Positions 1 through 8,185 of a stretch of DNA of 57,291 bases are shown here, piece by piece; position 1 is the first letter of the stretch, and the number at the start of each line of letters is the position of its first letter. A program made the position numbers and the translations under genes. Source of the DNA: Armatimonadaceae bacterium (lineage in GTDB: Bacteria; Armatimonadota; Armatimonadia; Armatimonadales; Armatimonadaceae); NCBI GenBank assembly GCA_030447685.1, contig JAUJOK010000034.1, positions 1 to 57,291 on the forward strand, read 5' to 3'. The notes below the pieces were generated by a model, which was given only the letters and a program-made list of their open reading frames with translations, had not been told where the DNA came from and made no database searches.

Positions 1-1719
1 TGGGCGGAGCGTATCAAGCTGGGCGACCCGCACAAGTATATCCAGCCCGTTATCGCCGCCAAACTGTACGCTAACCCGGCGGATAAAGAGGCGCTGGATG
101 CCTACCGCTGGATACGTACGGTCGATAAGGCCAAGATTCGCGGCGACCGGGGAATGTACCACTTCTCCGCCATCTATAAGGCGCGGCTGTTCTTCACGTG
201 GGAACGGACCCTGCCGCCGGACATCCGCGACTGGTTTATCGAGAACGAAGGCGGCCATATCTCCCTGTTCCGGCACGGCGGCACCGAAAACCACGGCATG
301 ATGTCACGCACTACGGGCTATCTCTTCGCCGAGCGTTTCCAAAAAGGCGGCACCGGCGACCCGAAGACGGACGATAAAGCCTATTTCCTCCAGTTCCTGC
401 GCGACGAGTGCCGAAAACTCTACACCATCGGCCAGGGCGAGTGGGATTCGAGCACCTATATCGTCTTTTCCGTCACCGGCTGGGCCAACCTTTACGATTT
501 CGCGCAGGACCCCAAGGTGCGCGCGCTGGCAAAGGCCGCGCTGGACTGGTACAGCGTCGCCTACGGTTTGAAGTATTTCCACGGGGTGAATGCCGGGCCG
601 GAAGCGCGCGGCTTCTCCCAGGCTCCGTTCGAGGCCAACACCGATCTGCTGGGCTGGCTCTGGTGGGGCCAGACCCTCGCCGGTCCCGCACCCGATCTCT
701 CCCCTAAAAACGGCGCGGCCCGCTACTCTATCGGCGCGGCGCTGTCGTCGTATCGGCCCGACCCGATTGTCTCTCATCTGGCGCGCAAGCAGGTGAAGCT
801 GCCGTTCGCCGTGCGGGCGTCCAAGCCGGAGTATTACAGCTATACGGACAGCAACGCCTTCCAGGAATACGGCTACTACACCGATCAGTTCGCGATGGGG
901 ACATTATATGACCCGACTCCGGGCAACAGAACTGTGGGTGTGATCTGGCCGCAGACGACACAGTTCAAGCTGGCGGTCCGCACGCCGGGAACCGTGCAGG
1001 TGTGGGGCGCGGCCAACGGCTACCATCGCCATTTCCCGGTGGAGGGACGCTCGCCCCACGATCAGTACCACCAGGCGCAGGGCGCAATGGTCAATGTCTG
1101 CTATGTCCCTCGGCCCGATACCGACCCGCTTTCCGCCGCGCGTTCCCTGCTTGCCGTGCCCGCCGACGTTCCCCCACCGACTGTGCAGGACGGCTGGCAC
1201 TTCTTTCAGACGGGAGAAGCGTTTGTCGCCGTGCGGCCCCTGGGCACGGCCACACGCTGGACAGACCTTGCGGACTGGTCGCGGCGGACGCAGGAAAAGC
1301 AAAAGGACGGAACGGTGAAGACGGCGCAGTACCCGGAGTACCGCTGGCTTCAGACCGACGGCACTCTGTGCGGCTGGGTCATAGACACCGGCACCCGCGC
1401 CCAGTATCGGTCGCTGCCGGAATTTATCCGCGCCGTGCAGACCCGGACGAAGCTCGACCTGTCGAAGTTCGCGTCCCGGCGCGTCGTCACCTACACCAGC
1501 CTGTACGGCGACACGCTGACCTTGCACCACACCGGCGGCACCGGCGGCAAGCCCGACGCCTGGACAAACGGACGCAGGCTGGTGTTCGAGAACTGGCCCG
1601 TCTACGACAGCCTTTATGTGGAAGAACCGCTCAAGCAAGGCATACTGCGGGTAAGCGATGGACGCCGCCGCATGACCATAGACTTTTCCGGCGAATGGCC
1701 CGTCTGGCGCTACGATTAA
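1..1719 (+). CDS. Hypothetical protein, 5' partial
   Basis: The frame is open from the first base, so the start lies outside the window; 572 codons are visible before the TAA. The sequence is rich in Trp, Tyr and His, with a notable block TENHGMMSRTTGYLFAERF near visible residue 95. The overall look (aromatic-rich helical first half, beta-rich second half from about residue 310) resembles exported carbohydrate-active proteins with an alpha/alpha toroid plus a beta domain. That is an impression, not a family assignment. Without the N-terminus a signal peptide cannot be checked. No partner gene is visible; the next gene is an integron-like cassette of different composition. Confidence 0.75.
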   Translation, partial: WAERIKLGDPHKYIQPVIAAKLYANPADKEALDAYRWIRTVDKAKIRGDRGMYHFSAIYKARLFFTWERTLPPDIRDWFIENEGGHISLFRHGGTENHGMMSRTTGYLFAERFQKGGTGDPKTDDKAYFLQFLRDECRKLYTIGQGEWDSSTYIVFSVTGWANLYDFAQDPKVRALAKAALDWYSVAYGLKYFHGVNAGPEARGFSQAPFEANTDLLGWLWWGQTLAGPAPDLSPKNGAARYSIGAALSSYRPDPIVSHLARKQVKLPFAVRASKPEYYSYTDSNAFQEYGYYTDQFAMGTLYDPTPGNRTVGVIWPQTTQFKLAVRTPGTVQVWGAANGYHRHFPVEGRSPHDQYHQAQGAMVNVCYVPRPDTDPLSAARSLLAVPADVPPPTVQDGWHFFQTGEAFVAVRPLGTATRWTDLADWSRRTQEKQKDGTVKTAQYPEYRWLQTDGTLCGWVIDTGTRAQYRSLPEFIRAVQTRTKLDLSKFASRRVVTYTSLYGDTLTLHHTGGTGGKPDAWTNGRRLVFENWPVYDSLYVEEPLKQGILRVSDGRRRMTIDFSGEWPVWRYD

Positions 1720-1760
1720 GCCGCCCGCCTCGTTACGGTATAATACGTCCCTGCAGGCTG

Positions 1761-1824
1761 CTTTTACCGCAGTTTTCGCGCTTCCGGTTGGCATGTCGCA
1801 CCACGAGGGGAAGTGCGGTAAAAG
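1761..1824. repeat. Imperfect inverted repeat downstream of the first gene
   Basis: CTTTTACCGCA at 1761-1771 pairs perfectly with TGCGGTAAAAG at 1814-1824, and an inner CTTCC/GGAAG pair (1781-1785, 1809-1813) continues the stem after a 9-base asymmetric bulge. It lies about 40 bp after the stop codon and 50 bp before the cassette boundary. There is no clear T tract, so it is only a possible terminator. Confidence 0.45.
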
Positions 1825-1872
1825 TAGATAGCCTCACCATGTTATATTGCAGCCGTGCGGCATAATTACAAT

Positions 1873-1879
1873 GTTAGGC
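1873..1879 (+). other. Integron cassette left boundary (GTTAGGC core)
   Basis: GTTAGGC matches the GTTRRRY core recombined by integron integrases. It is preceded by an A/T-rich stretch (ATAATTACAAT) vaguely like the end of attI sites, and lies 45 bp before the cassette gene. With the attC at 2467-2558 it would delimit a cassette of about 680 bp. No folded attC is visible immediately upstream, so this is either an attI-like or a secondary insertion site. Confidence 0.6.
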
Positions 1880-1923
1880 CGCCTGTAACTTCACCGCAAC
1901 TCGCAGACGGAAACCGTCGAGGG

Positions 1924-2472
1924 ATGACAGCCAAATCCGTTGCTGACCTACCAGGATTTCCCTTTGCAACCTTCGCCGAGTTTCAGCAGGCGCACAAGCA
2001 AGGGCGGGCTTTAGTTTGGGTCCGTTATGATTTCCGAATTGATTTAGCACTGCGAAACTTCGCGGGCAAAATCTGCCAGATTGCTACGGTCGGTTCCGCA
2101 TTCTTCATCTCTGTTGCGCTTGGCTTGTTTGCCGTTCGTAATCAGGACTACCGTTTGCTGCTGGGAATCCCGGCCACCCTTGTTGGTTTTCGGTTCGCCA
2201 CACCCAACCCAGGCTGTATGAACGGTTTCCTTCCCGCCGCTGTCACTCTCGCCGCCTGGATTGCCTCTGTGTTTGTGGACAAGAGTTTTTTCTGGGTCGG
2301 CCTTGCTGCCTTCGTATCTTGGTTCGCCACCTGTGCCGGGCAGGGTGTAGCGGACATGGCAGTGCGCGCGGCGATGGTACAATCGGAGGAAAGTTTCCTT
2401 TGGCTCTACTCGCATAATGTCATAACAGCGGTCGCCAAAGGTCATGCCTCAACCACCGAGCAAACGGCCTGA
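1924..2472 (+). CDS. Integron-cassette membrane protein, unknown function
   Basis: A protein of 182 residues from ATG 1924; the frame also extends to a GTG at 1855, but that would place the start outside the cassette boundary at 1873, so ATG 1924 is preferred. About four hydrophobic segments are visible (near residues 48-65, 75-90, 98-115 and 120-140), so it is an integral membrane protein. Base composition is clearly lower in GC than the flanking genes, which fits a transferred gene. The stop codon TGA sits inside the first core box of the attC site, as is common in cassettes. I do not recognise the family. Confidence 0.6.
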   Translation: MTAKSVADLPGFPFATFAEFQQAHKQGRALVWVRYDFRIDLALRNFAGKICQIATVGSAFFISVALGLFAVRNQDYRLLLGIPATLVGFRFATPNPGCMNGFLPAAVTLAAWIASVFVDKSFFWVGLAAFVSWFATCAGQGVADMAVRAAMVQSEESFLWLYSHNVITAVAKGHASTTEQTA

Positions 2473-2558
2473 CCAGCGCTTGCACCGAACGCGGCAGCGG
2501 CGCATCCCGGTTTACTACCGCCCTTACCTGGCCACGTCGGTGAAGCGAGGCGTTGGGC
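2467..2558 (+). other. attC recombination site of an integron gene cassette
   Basis: Layout as in attC sites: R'' box GCCTGAC (2467-2473), L'' GCTTGCACCGA (2479-2489), a variable centre, L' TCGGTGAAGC (2537-2546), then GAGGC and R' box GTTGGGC (2552-2558). L'' and L' are complementary over 10 bp with exactly one unpaired G in L'', the extrahelical base that sets strand choice by IntI. R''/R' pairing is imperfect (GCCTGAC against the ideal GCCCAAC). Length 92 bp is normal. No integrase gene is visible, so it would count as a cluster lacking an integrase or a secondary-site insertion. Confidence 0.82.
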
Positions 2559-2627
2559 AATACTTAGCCATAGACGCTACTCGGTTAGCGAGGTGCTTGC
2601 CAAACGACATCGGGGTGTAATTCGGGC

Positions 2628-2633
2628 TATAAT
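2628..2633 (+). promoter_or_regulatory. TATAAT -10 element just upstream of the antitoxin gene
   Basis: A perfect TATAAT ends seven bases before the ATG at 2640, so the transcript would start at or next to the start codon (leaderless or nearly so). No good -35 is seen at 16-18 bp, and no Shine-Dalgarno motif fits between the element and the ATG. Confidence 0.5.
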
Positions 2634-2639
2634 AACCAT

Positions 2640-2891
2640 ATGATCACCATCAGTATCGAGGAGATGCAGCGCGACCTTGTTGGCTATCTTCACCGCGTGC
2701 AAGCTGGGGAAACGCTGGTTGTTGTACAGGCCGACAAACCCGTGGCCGAGATCAAGCCGATTGCCGCACCGGGCAACGGGGAAATCAAGCAGCTTCGGCC
2801 CTTTGGGCTGTGTGCCGGTGAGTTCACTGTACCGACCAACTTTGACGACCCGCTGCCCGAAGACTGCCTGCGCACCTTCGCGGGCAAATGA
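2640..2891 (+). CDS. Phd/YefM-type antitoxin
   Basis: An 83-residue protein with the N-terminal pattern of the Phd/YefM fold: ISIEEMQRDLVGYLHRVQAG, then TLVVVQADKPVAEIKP. In this family the N-terminal half binds the operator DNA as a dimer and the C-terminal tail (here ending PEDCLRTFAGK) wraps the toxin. The stop overlaps the next start codon (ATGA), the usual antitoxin-toxin coupling, but the toxin is cut short, so this antitoxin is probably an orphan. Its position right after an attC site suggests it may have arrived with a cassette, though no second attC follows it. Confidence 0.82.
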   Translation: MITISIEEMQRDLVGYLHRVQAGETLVVVQADKPVAEIKPIAAPGNGEIKQLRPFGLCAGEFTVPTNFDDPLPEDCLRTFAGK

Positions 2892-2965
2892 GACTCCTGG
2901 TCGATACGCACATCTTCGGGACGGTGGACACGGGTATTGCGGTCTACCCGGTCGCTGTCTTGTAG
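2888..2965 (+). pseudogene. Truncated PIN-domain (VapC-like) toxin
   Basis: Translationally coupled to the antitoxin by ATGA. The reading frame starts MRLLVDTHIF, which is the exact N-terminal beta strand of PIN-domain ribonuclease toxins (the Asp is the first catalytic acid), but stops after 25 codons. The other acidic residues of the about 130-residue domain are absent. The next base region already leads into the glycosylase gene, so most of the toxin has been deleted rather than merely frameshifted. Confidence 0.7.
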
Positions 2966-2977
2966 CGGACATCTCCT

Positions 2978-3523
2978 ATGAGCAGCTACTGTGAATTTGC
3001 TCCCGGCCACCCGTTTCATGGGCCGTACCACGACCACGAGTACGGCTTTCCCCTGCGCGACGACAACCGGCTTTTCGAGCGGCTGGTGCTGGAGATCAAT
3101 CAGGCGGGGCTTTCGTGGCTGACTATCCTCAAGAAGCAGGAAGGCTTTCGGCGGGCTTACGGCGGGTTCGACATTGACACGGTGGCGGCCTACGGCGAGG
3201 CGGACCGCGCACGGCTTCTTGCTGACCCCGGCATTATCCGCAACCGGCTGAAGGTGGACGCGGCTATCGAGAATGCGCGGCGTCTGACGGCGATACGCAG
3301 CGAGCATGGCTCCTTTAGCGCCTGGCTTGACGCACATCACCCGCGAAGCAAGCTGGAGTGGACGACGCTTTTCAAACAGACCTTTCGCTTCACCGGCGGC
3401 GAGATTGTGAGCGAATTTTTAATGAGCACCGGCTACCTTCGAGGGGCGCACGAGGAGAACTGCCCTGTGTATGCCCGAATCGCGGCTCTGCATCCGCCCT
3501 GGATGCAGGAAGACGCATCCTGA
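2978..3523 (+). CDS. tag: DNA-3-methyladenine glycosylase I
   Basis: Removes 3-methyladenine from alkylated DNA in base excision repair. The 181-residue length is normal. Hallmarks are visible: C5 and H18 in the N-terminal zinc site (YHDHEYG), the catalytic-region glutamate in LEINQAGLSWLTILKK (E39), and the C-terminal zinc pair H158-x3-C162 in GAHEENC. A start further upstream is not needed; ATG 2978 gives the family's usual first residues with Cys at position 5. It follows the truncated toxin by 12 bp and is followed at once by an inverted-repeat element. Confidence 0.93.
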   Translation: MSSYCEFAPGHPFHGPYHDHEYGFPLRDDNRLFERLVLEINQAGLSWLTILKKQEGFRRAYGGFDIDTVAAYGEADRARLLADPGIIRNRLKVDAAIENARRLTAIRSEHGSFSAWLDAHHPRSKLEWTTLFKQTFRFTGGEIVSEFLMSTGYLRGAHEENCPVYARIAALHPPWMQEDAS

Positions 3524-3661
3524 GCACCGTCGAATGAATTCGAGGCTTCAAGGGTACGAAGTCCGCCTTCGCGGACTGAAGAGGTACCTCTCGGCTACCA
3601 CTTCTGCAGCCTGCGAAGGCAGGCTTTGTACCTTTACAGCCTCGAATTCATTCGACGGTGC
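3524..3661. repeat. MITE-like element, copy 1, 24-bp perfect terminal inverted repeats
   Basis: The ends GCACCGTCGAATGAATTCGAGGCT (arms 3524-3547 and 3638-3661) are perfect inverted repeats. Inside lie two short hairpins: AGTCCGC-CTTC-GCGGACT (3560-3577) and GCCTGC-GAAG-GCAGGC (near 3609-3624). The octamers GCCTTCGC and GCGAAGGC in the two hairpins are mutually complementary, so the hairpins could pair with each other. A second copy lies at 44251-44402. It begins directly after the tag stop codon and could act as its terminator. No transposase is encoded. Confidence 0.88.
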
Positions 3662-3779
3662 CAAAACTTCGACAGCGATTCCCGGAAGGAAAGGCGCGAG
3701 ACCATCGGGAAATTAGGTCGCAGGCGGGCAGACACTTTGGCAAGGAACAGGCGAGCGACGCCCGCGAAAGGATGATTGC

Positions 3780-4868
3780 GTGAATTTTGATTTGCTGAAG
3801 CGCCTTTGCGAGACACCCGGCGTGCCCAGTCGCGAAGAGCCGATACGGGCGCTGGTTCTCCAGGAGATACGGGGCCTGGTAGATGAGGTGTCCGTCGATG
3901 CGATGGGCAGCGTCATCGGCGTCAAGCGCGGGGCGGCGGGCAGTGGCAGCGGCGGCAGTGGCCCCAGGGTGATGATCGCGGCACACATGGATGAGATCGG
4001 TTTTCTGGTTCGTCATATTGATGATGAGGGCTTTATCCGTCTTCAGCCCGTGGGCGGCTTCGATGCGCGCGTGCTGGTGGCCCAGCGTGTCTATGTGCAT
4101 GGCTTTGCGGGAGAGCGACTGTTAGGCGCGCTGATGCCCGCTTCCAAGCCGACGCACCTGCTGACCGACGAGGAGCGTAAGAAACAGCCGACGGTGGACG
4201 AGCTATTCGTGGATGTGGGACTGCCCGCCGAACGGGTGAAAAGCCTGGTGGAGGTGGGCGACCCGGTGACGATGGCGCGTAGCGCCGAAATTATGGGCGA
4301 TTATGTGGTCAGCAAGACGCTGGACAACCGGGTCAGCGTCTTCGTGATGCTGGAGGCGCTGCGCGCGCTCAAAAATCACGACTGCGACATCTACGCCGTG
4401 GCGACGACGCAGGAGGAGGTCGGGCTGCGCGGCGCGACCACCGCCGCCTATGCCTTGCAGCCTGACATCGGTCTGGCGATAGACGTTACGCTGGCGGGCG
4501 ATCTTCCCGGCGGCAACGAGCACGAGAAGATAACGCGGCTGGGCAACGGCACGGCGATCAAGATCATGGACTCGTCGCTGCTGTGCCATCCCAAGCTGGT
4601 GCGCCATTTCCGCGATGTCGCCGAAAAACACGACATCCCCTACCAGTTGGAGATACTGCCGCGTGGCGGCACGGATGCGGGCGGCATCCAGCGCACGCGC
4701 GGCGGCGTCCCCAGCTTCACACTTTCCATTCCCTGCCGCTATGTGCATACGGTGAACGAGACGGCGGCTGTCAAGGATATTGAGGCATCTATTACACTGC
4801 TGGCCCGCTATCTGGAGGAGGCCCACACGCGCCGCTACGGCTATGACGAGGAGGTCGCCGCCTCATGA
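3780..4868 (+). CDS. M42 family metallopeptidase (glutamyl aminopeptidase-like)
   Basis: A cytosolic dinuclear zinc aminopeptidase that assembles into tetrahedral dodecamers in characterised relatives. It has 362 residues from a GTG start. Family motifs: AAHMDEIGFLV (first zinc His, H69, and Asp), TLDNR (bridging Asp), TTQEEVGLRGA (catalytic Glu-Glu), IDVTLAGD, RGGTDAGGIQ and the last zinc His in PCRYVHTVNE. All metal ligands appear intact. The stop overlaps the start of the rfbD-like gene by ATGA, implying one transcript although the two functions are not obviously linked. Confidence 0.93.
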   Translation: MNFDLLKRLCETPGVPSREEPIRALVLQEIRGLVDEVSVDAMGSVIGVKRGAAGSGSGGSGPRVMIAAHMDEIGFLVRHIDDEGFIRLQPVGGFDARVLVAQRVYVHGFAGERLLGALMPASKPTHLLTDEERKKQPTVDELFVDVGLPAERVKSLVEVGDPVTMARSAEIMGDYVVSKTLDNRVSVFVMLEALRALKNHDCDIYAVATTQEEVGLRGATTAAYALQPDIGLAIDVTLAGDLPGGNEHEKITRLGNGTAIKIMDSSLLCHPKLVRHFRDVAEKHDIPYQLEILPRGGTDAGGIQRTRGGVPSFTLSIPCRYVHTVNETAAVKDIEASITLLARYLEEAHTRRYGYDEEVAAS

Positions 4869-5799
4869 AAGTTCTGGTGACGGGCGCGGGCGGAATGCTG
4901 GGCACCGATCTGTGCGCCGACCTGACCGAGCGACAGCATGAGGTGATCGCCACAGACCACCGAGAAGGCTTCGTTCCCCTCGACATTACCGACCTGAGAG
5001 AGGTCCGGGCGATGATCCGCGAGGCGCGGCCCGATGCGATCATCCACTGCGCGGCGTGGACGAACGTGGACGGCGCGGAACGGGACCCGGATGCCGCTTA
5101 TAAGGTGAATGCGCTGGGATCGTGGAATGTGGCCGCCGCCACCGCCGCCGCTGAAGCGAACGCTTTAATGGTCTACATCAGCACCGACTTCGTTTTTGAC
5201 GGCGAAAAGGGCGCGGCGTATACGGAGTTCGACGCTGTCAACCCGCTGGGCCACTACGGGGCGAGCAAGGAAGCCGGAGAGCGGCTGGTGCGGGAAACGC
5301 TTCCCGGCAGGCATATTATCGCGCGTACTTCCTGGCTGTGCGGGAAACGCTTCCCGGCAGGCATATTATCGCGCGTACTTCCTGGCTGTTCGGCGTCCAC
5401 GGCAAAAGTTTTCCCGCCGCGATACTGCATCTGGCGCAAAGCCTGCCGGAGGTTCCCGTAGTTGCCGACCAGGTGGGCTGCCCGACCCATACGAAAGACC
5501 TGTCGCGCAAGGTAATCGATCTGATAGAAGACCCGCTGCCCGGCACGTACCACGTCTGCAATGCGGGCCAGTGCTCCTGGTACGAGTTCGCCCAGGCTAT
5601 CGTCGCCGAAGCGGGCCTGACAACGCCTGTGGTCCCCATCACCGCCGCCGAATATGCCGCGCGCTTCAACTCCCCCACCCGCCGACCGGCCTATTCACCG
5701 ATGCGGCGTTTCGCCCTGGAGATGCGCGGCATGGATGACCTGCCCCCCTGGCAGGAGGCGCTCCGGGAGTTTTTGCGGCTATCCGGGGCGGTAGTTTAG
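4865..5799 (+). pseudogene. rfbD: dTDP-4-dehydrorhamnose reductase-like gene, split by a tandem duplication
   Basis: Last step of dTDP-L-rhamnose synthesis: NADPH reduction of the 4-keto sugar. The N-terminal Rossmann motif TGAGGMLGTDL, the catalytic-region STDFVFDG and YGASKEAGE (Tyr-x3-Lys) are present, and the C-terminal half continues from ARTSWLFGVHG to the stop at 5799. A 50-bp tandem duplication at 5288-5389 (not a multiple of three) shifts the frame at about residue 155, so translation from ATG 4865 ends at 5461. Removing one repeat unit restores a normal-length protein of about 294 residues. Either a recent slippage mutation or an assembly artefact. Confidence 0.85.
5288..5389. repeat. 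Tandem duplication, period 50 bp, inside rfbD
   Basis: Bases 5288-5339 and 5338-5389 are identical (52 bp, sharing a 2-bp GT overlap). The duplication is perfect, so it is very recent or artificial. It breaks the rfbD frame. Confidence 0.95.
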
Positions 5800-7370
5800 G
5801 ACTCCTCCGCCCCCGCCGCGCCTACCTTGGTGGCGCGCAGCGTGTGGATGCGTGTCCCTTCGATGCGCTCCACCAGAAACTCCAGACCGTCGTGGCGCAC
5901 GCGGTCGCCGGGCATCGGTTCGTGGCCCAGCATGCCGAATATCAGCCCCCCGATAGTCTCGTAATCCTCGTGCGGCAGGTCGGTTCCCAGACGGTCGTTC
6001 ACGTCGTCGATGCTCATCAGACCGTCTATCAGCGACTCGGTCGCCGAAACTACCTGCACCTCCGGCTCGTCCACATCATATTCGTCGCGTATGTCACCGA
6101 CGATCTCCTCCAGAAGGTCCTCAATGGTGACGATGCCCTCGGTGCCCGCGTACTCGTCCTGAACGATAGCGATCTGCTGGTTCGAGCGGCGGAACTCTTT
6201 GAGCAGATCGGAGACGCGCCGGGTTTCGGGGACGAAATAGGCCGCGCGCATCACGCGGCGCAGGTCCAGGTGCCGCTCGTCGGTTTGGAAGATCGGCAGC
6301 AGGTCTTTAGCGTGGATGATGCCGACGATCTTATCAGTCGTTTCTTCATACACCGGCAGGCGGGAGTGACCCGAAGTCAAAATTTCGTCCAGAACGGCCT
6401 GCATATCGGCTTCCACGGGCACGGCGCTCATGGATGTACGCGGGGTCATCACCGAGCGGACCAGGGTTTCGCCCAGATCGAAGACGTTATGAAGCATTTC
6501 CCGCTCGTCTTCTTCCAACTCGCCGTGCTCCTCCCCGGCCTCGATGATCTGGCGCAATTCCTCCTCGGTGATGACCGGCGCGGAGAACTCCGCCTTGATG
6601 CCGAAGGGACGGACTAACAGATTGGACGCCCTGAGCGCAAGCCAGGTCAGCGGGGCGAACAGGGTGGCAAAGAAGTTGACCAGCGGGCTGAGCCGAAGCG
6701 CCCAGACATCGGGCGATTTCAGCGCAATAGATTTGGGGGCGATCTCGCCCAGAACCATCGAAACAAAGGCGATAAGAATCGTGACGCAGATCACCGCCAC
6801 GGTATCGGCGCGCGCCGCGTCCCCCAGCAGCGCGGTCAGCGGCCTTGCCAGCGGGCGGGACAGGGTAGTCGCCGCCGCCACCGCCGAAGCGAAACCGAGC
6901 AGAGTGATGCCCACCTGCACCGTCGCAATAAAGCGCGGGGGATTATCCACCAGCCGCTTGACCGCAACGGCGGCCCGGCTCCCCTCTTCCACAAGCTGTT
7001 CCACGCGAGACCGGCGCACCGATACCAGGGCCGTTTCCGCCATCACGAACAGGGCATTGAACAGCGTCAGCAGAAGCACCAGGCCGATGCTCCAGGCCAG
7101 GAAGCTCATGTCTCCCCCTGCCGCTGCTTCTGCTGCGCTCGCCCCATTTTCACCGGTCGGGGCATCCTGAGCCAGGGCGGGCAGGGGAAATCGAGCCGGA
7201 AAGATCGCCACAGCAAGCGCGCAAAACACGGCAAAAACGACGCCCCTCAGGGACACACGACGCCGGGGCGTGTCCCTCGCGGCGGCGGCTAACGAAGGGC
7301 CGGAACTTTTGCGGCGGCGGGCGAACGGTCTGTGCTTAGAACGATGCGACGGGTAACTGGGGGGTTCCAA
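5796..7370 (-). CDS. CNNM/CorC (hemolysin) family membrane protein
   Basis: Inner-membrane protein of the DUF21-CBS-CBS-CorC_HlyC architecture, implicated in Mg2+/divalent cation transport. The 524 residues run: basic N-terminus, hydrophobic segment ending PLPALAQ that looks like a signal peptide, the DUF21 transmembrane domain (from FLAWSIGLVLLLTLFNALF to about residue 290), two CBS motifs (VMTPRTSMSAVPVEA; GIVTIEDLLEEIVGDI) and the C-terminal CorC domain (YETIGGLIFGMLGHEPMPGD). A TTG start at 7370 is supported by GGAGG about 10 bases upstream; a start near the DUF21 domain is possible. It is the last gene of the PgpH-YbeY-DgkA run. Confidence 0.9.
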   Translation of the reverse strand: MEPPSYPSHRSKHRPFARRRKSSGPSLAAAARDTPRRRVSLRGVVFAVFCALAVAIFPARFPLPALAQDAPTGENGASAAEAAAGGDMSFLAWSIGLVLLLTLFNALFVMAETALVSVRRSRVEQLVEEGSRAAVAVKRLVDNPPRFIATVQVGITLLGFASAVAAATTLSRPLARPLTALLGDAARADTVAVICVTILIAFVSMVLGEIAPKSIALKSPDVWALRLSPLVNFFATLFAPLTWLALRASNLLVRPFGIKAEFSAPVITEEELRQIIEAGEEHGELEEDEREMLHNVFDLGETLVRSVMTPRTSMSAVPVEADMQAVLDEILTSGHSRLPVYEETTDKIVGIIHAKDLLPIFQTDERHLDLRRVMRAAYFVPETRRVSDLLKEFRRSNQQIAIVQDEYAGTEGIVTIEDLLEEIVGDIRDEYDVDEPEVQVVSATESLIDGLMSIDDVNDRLGTDLPHEDYETIGGLIFGMLGHEPMPGDRVRHDGLEFLVERIEGTRIHTLRATKVGAAGAEES

Positions 7371-7395
7371 AAAACAGTTTCCTCCAGCAGAAGGG

Positions 7396-8181
7396 TCAGC
7401 GCGGGGCGGATAAAGGGGCCGCCTGGCCGGTCGCGGGGAAGACCCGACCGATCAGGGGGGAAAGCCCGTAAATTCCTGCGGTGAGGAAAAGCGCCAGCAC
7501 CGCCCCGATAACGACCTCCTGCAATGTGTGAATACGCGCCTCGACCCGCGATTGGGCCACCAGCAGCGCGAGCAGAATGGCAAGAACGGCAGCGAAGATA
7601 TTAGATGACAGGAAAATGATCGTGCTCGCCAGAAAAAAGGCGAGGGCGGAGTGACCGGAAACGACGCCTCCCTGAAGCAGCGTCCCCTTATCCCCGACGA
7701 TCTTCCAGACCATCACGACGATAAGCAGCAGCAGAACGGAGGTGACGAAAACATACAGCAGCGGCGGCTCTTTCAGCCGGTAAGCGACCTCCTGCGGCTT
7801 CCCCGACCCGAAGAAGATGACCGTTCCCACGACCACGGCGTTTATCGCGGCGATAAGAACGGCCCCTGCCGCCACATCTTTGGCGAATTTAGCGGCGGGA
7901 TGGTAGCTCTGGGTAATCATATCCACGACCGCCTCTACCGCCGTGTTGAACATTTCGGTGATCAGCACCAGCGAGACGGTAAACAGCAGGACCAGCATCT
8001 CCGTATGCGGCAGGCGGAAAAGCAGCCCCGCCGCGAGCACGAGCACAACGTTCAAAAAGTGGATACGCATGTTGCGCTGCGTACGAAAGGTGTGAACCAC
8101 CCCCTCGATGGCGTGCCGAAATGAATCAAGCGGGTTTTTGGAGCGCCACGGATGCTGCGACTGCTGGCGCTGCGTGCTCAT
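7396..8181 (-). CDS. Diacylglycerol kinase fused to a PAP2 phosphatase domain
   Basis: The N-terminal half is a DgkA/undecaprenol-kinase-like small membrane kinase (FRHAIEGVVHTFRTQRNMRIH; ITEMFNTAVEAVVD with the conserved Glu and Asn). The C-terminal half carries PAP2 signatures VSGHSALAF and SRVEARIHTLQEVV (Ser-Gly-His and Arg-x5-His), although the first KxxxxxxRP motif is not evident. Such fusions may phosphorylate and dephosphorylate undecaprenyl lipids. I chose ATG 8181 (AGGA just upstream, 4 bp after ybeY) over an in-frame extension to 8295 that would overlap ybeY. About eight membrane segments, 261 residues. Confidence 0.88.
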   Translation of the reverse strand: MSTQRQQSQHPWRSKNPLDSFRHAIEGVVHTFRTQRNMRIHFLNVVLVLAAGLLFRLPHTEMLVLLFTVSLVLITEMFNTAVEAVVDMITQSYHPAAKFAKDVAAGAVLIAAINAVVVGTVIFFGSGKPQEVAYRLKEPPLLYVFVTSVLLLLIVVMVWKIVGDKGTLLQGGVVSGHSALAFFLASTIIFLSSNIFAAVLAILLALLVAQSRVEARIHTLQEVVIGAVLALFLTAGIYGLSPLIGRVFPATGQAAPLSAPR

Positions 8182-8185
8182 ATTC

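Noticed and set aside
1761..1879. A second attC site upstream of the cassette using the inverted repeat at 1761-1824
   Set aside because: The stem arms do not abut the GTTAGGC core, there is no R'' box before the left arm, and spacing (49 bp) does not fit.
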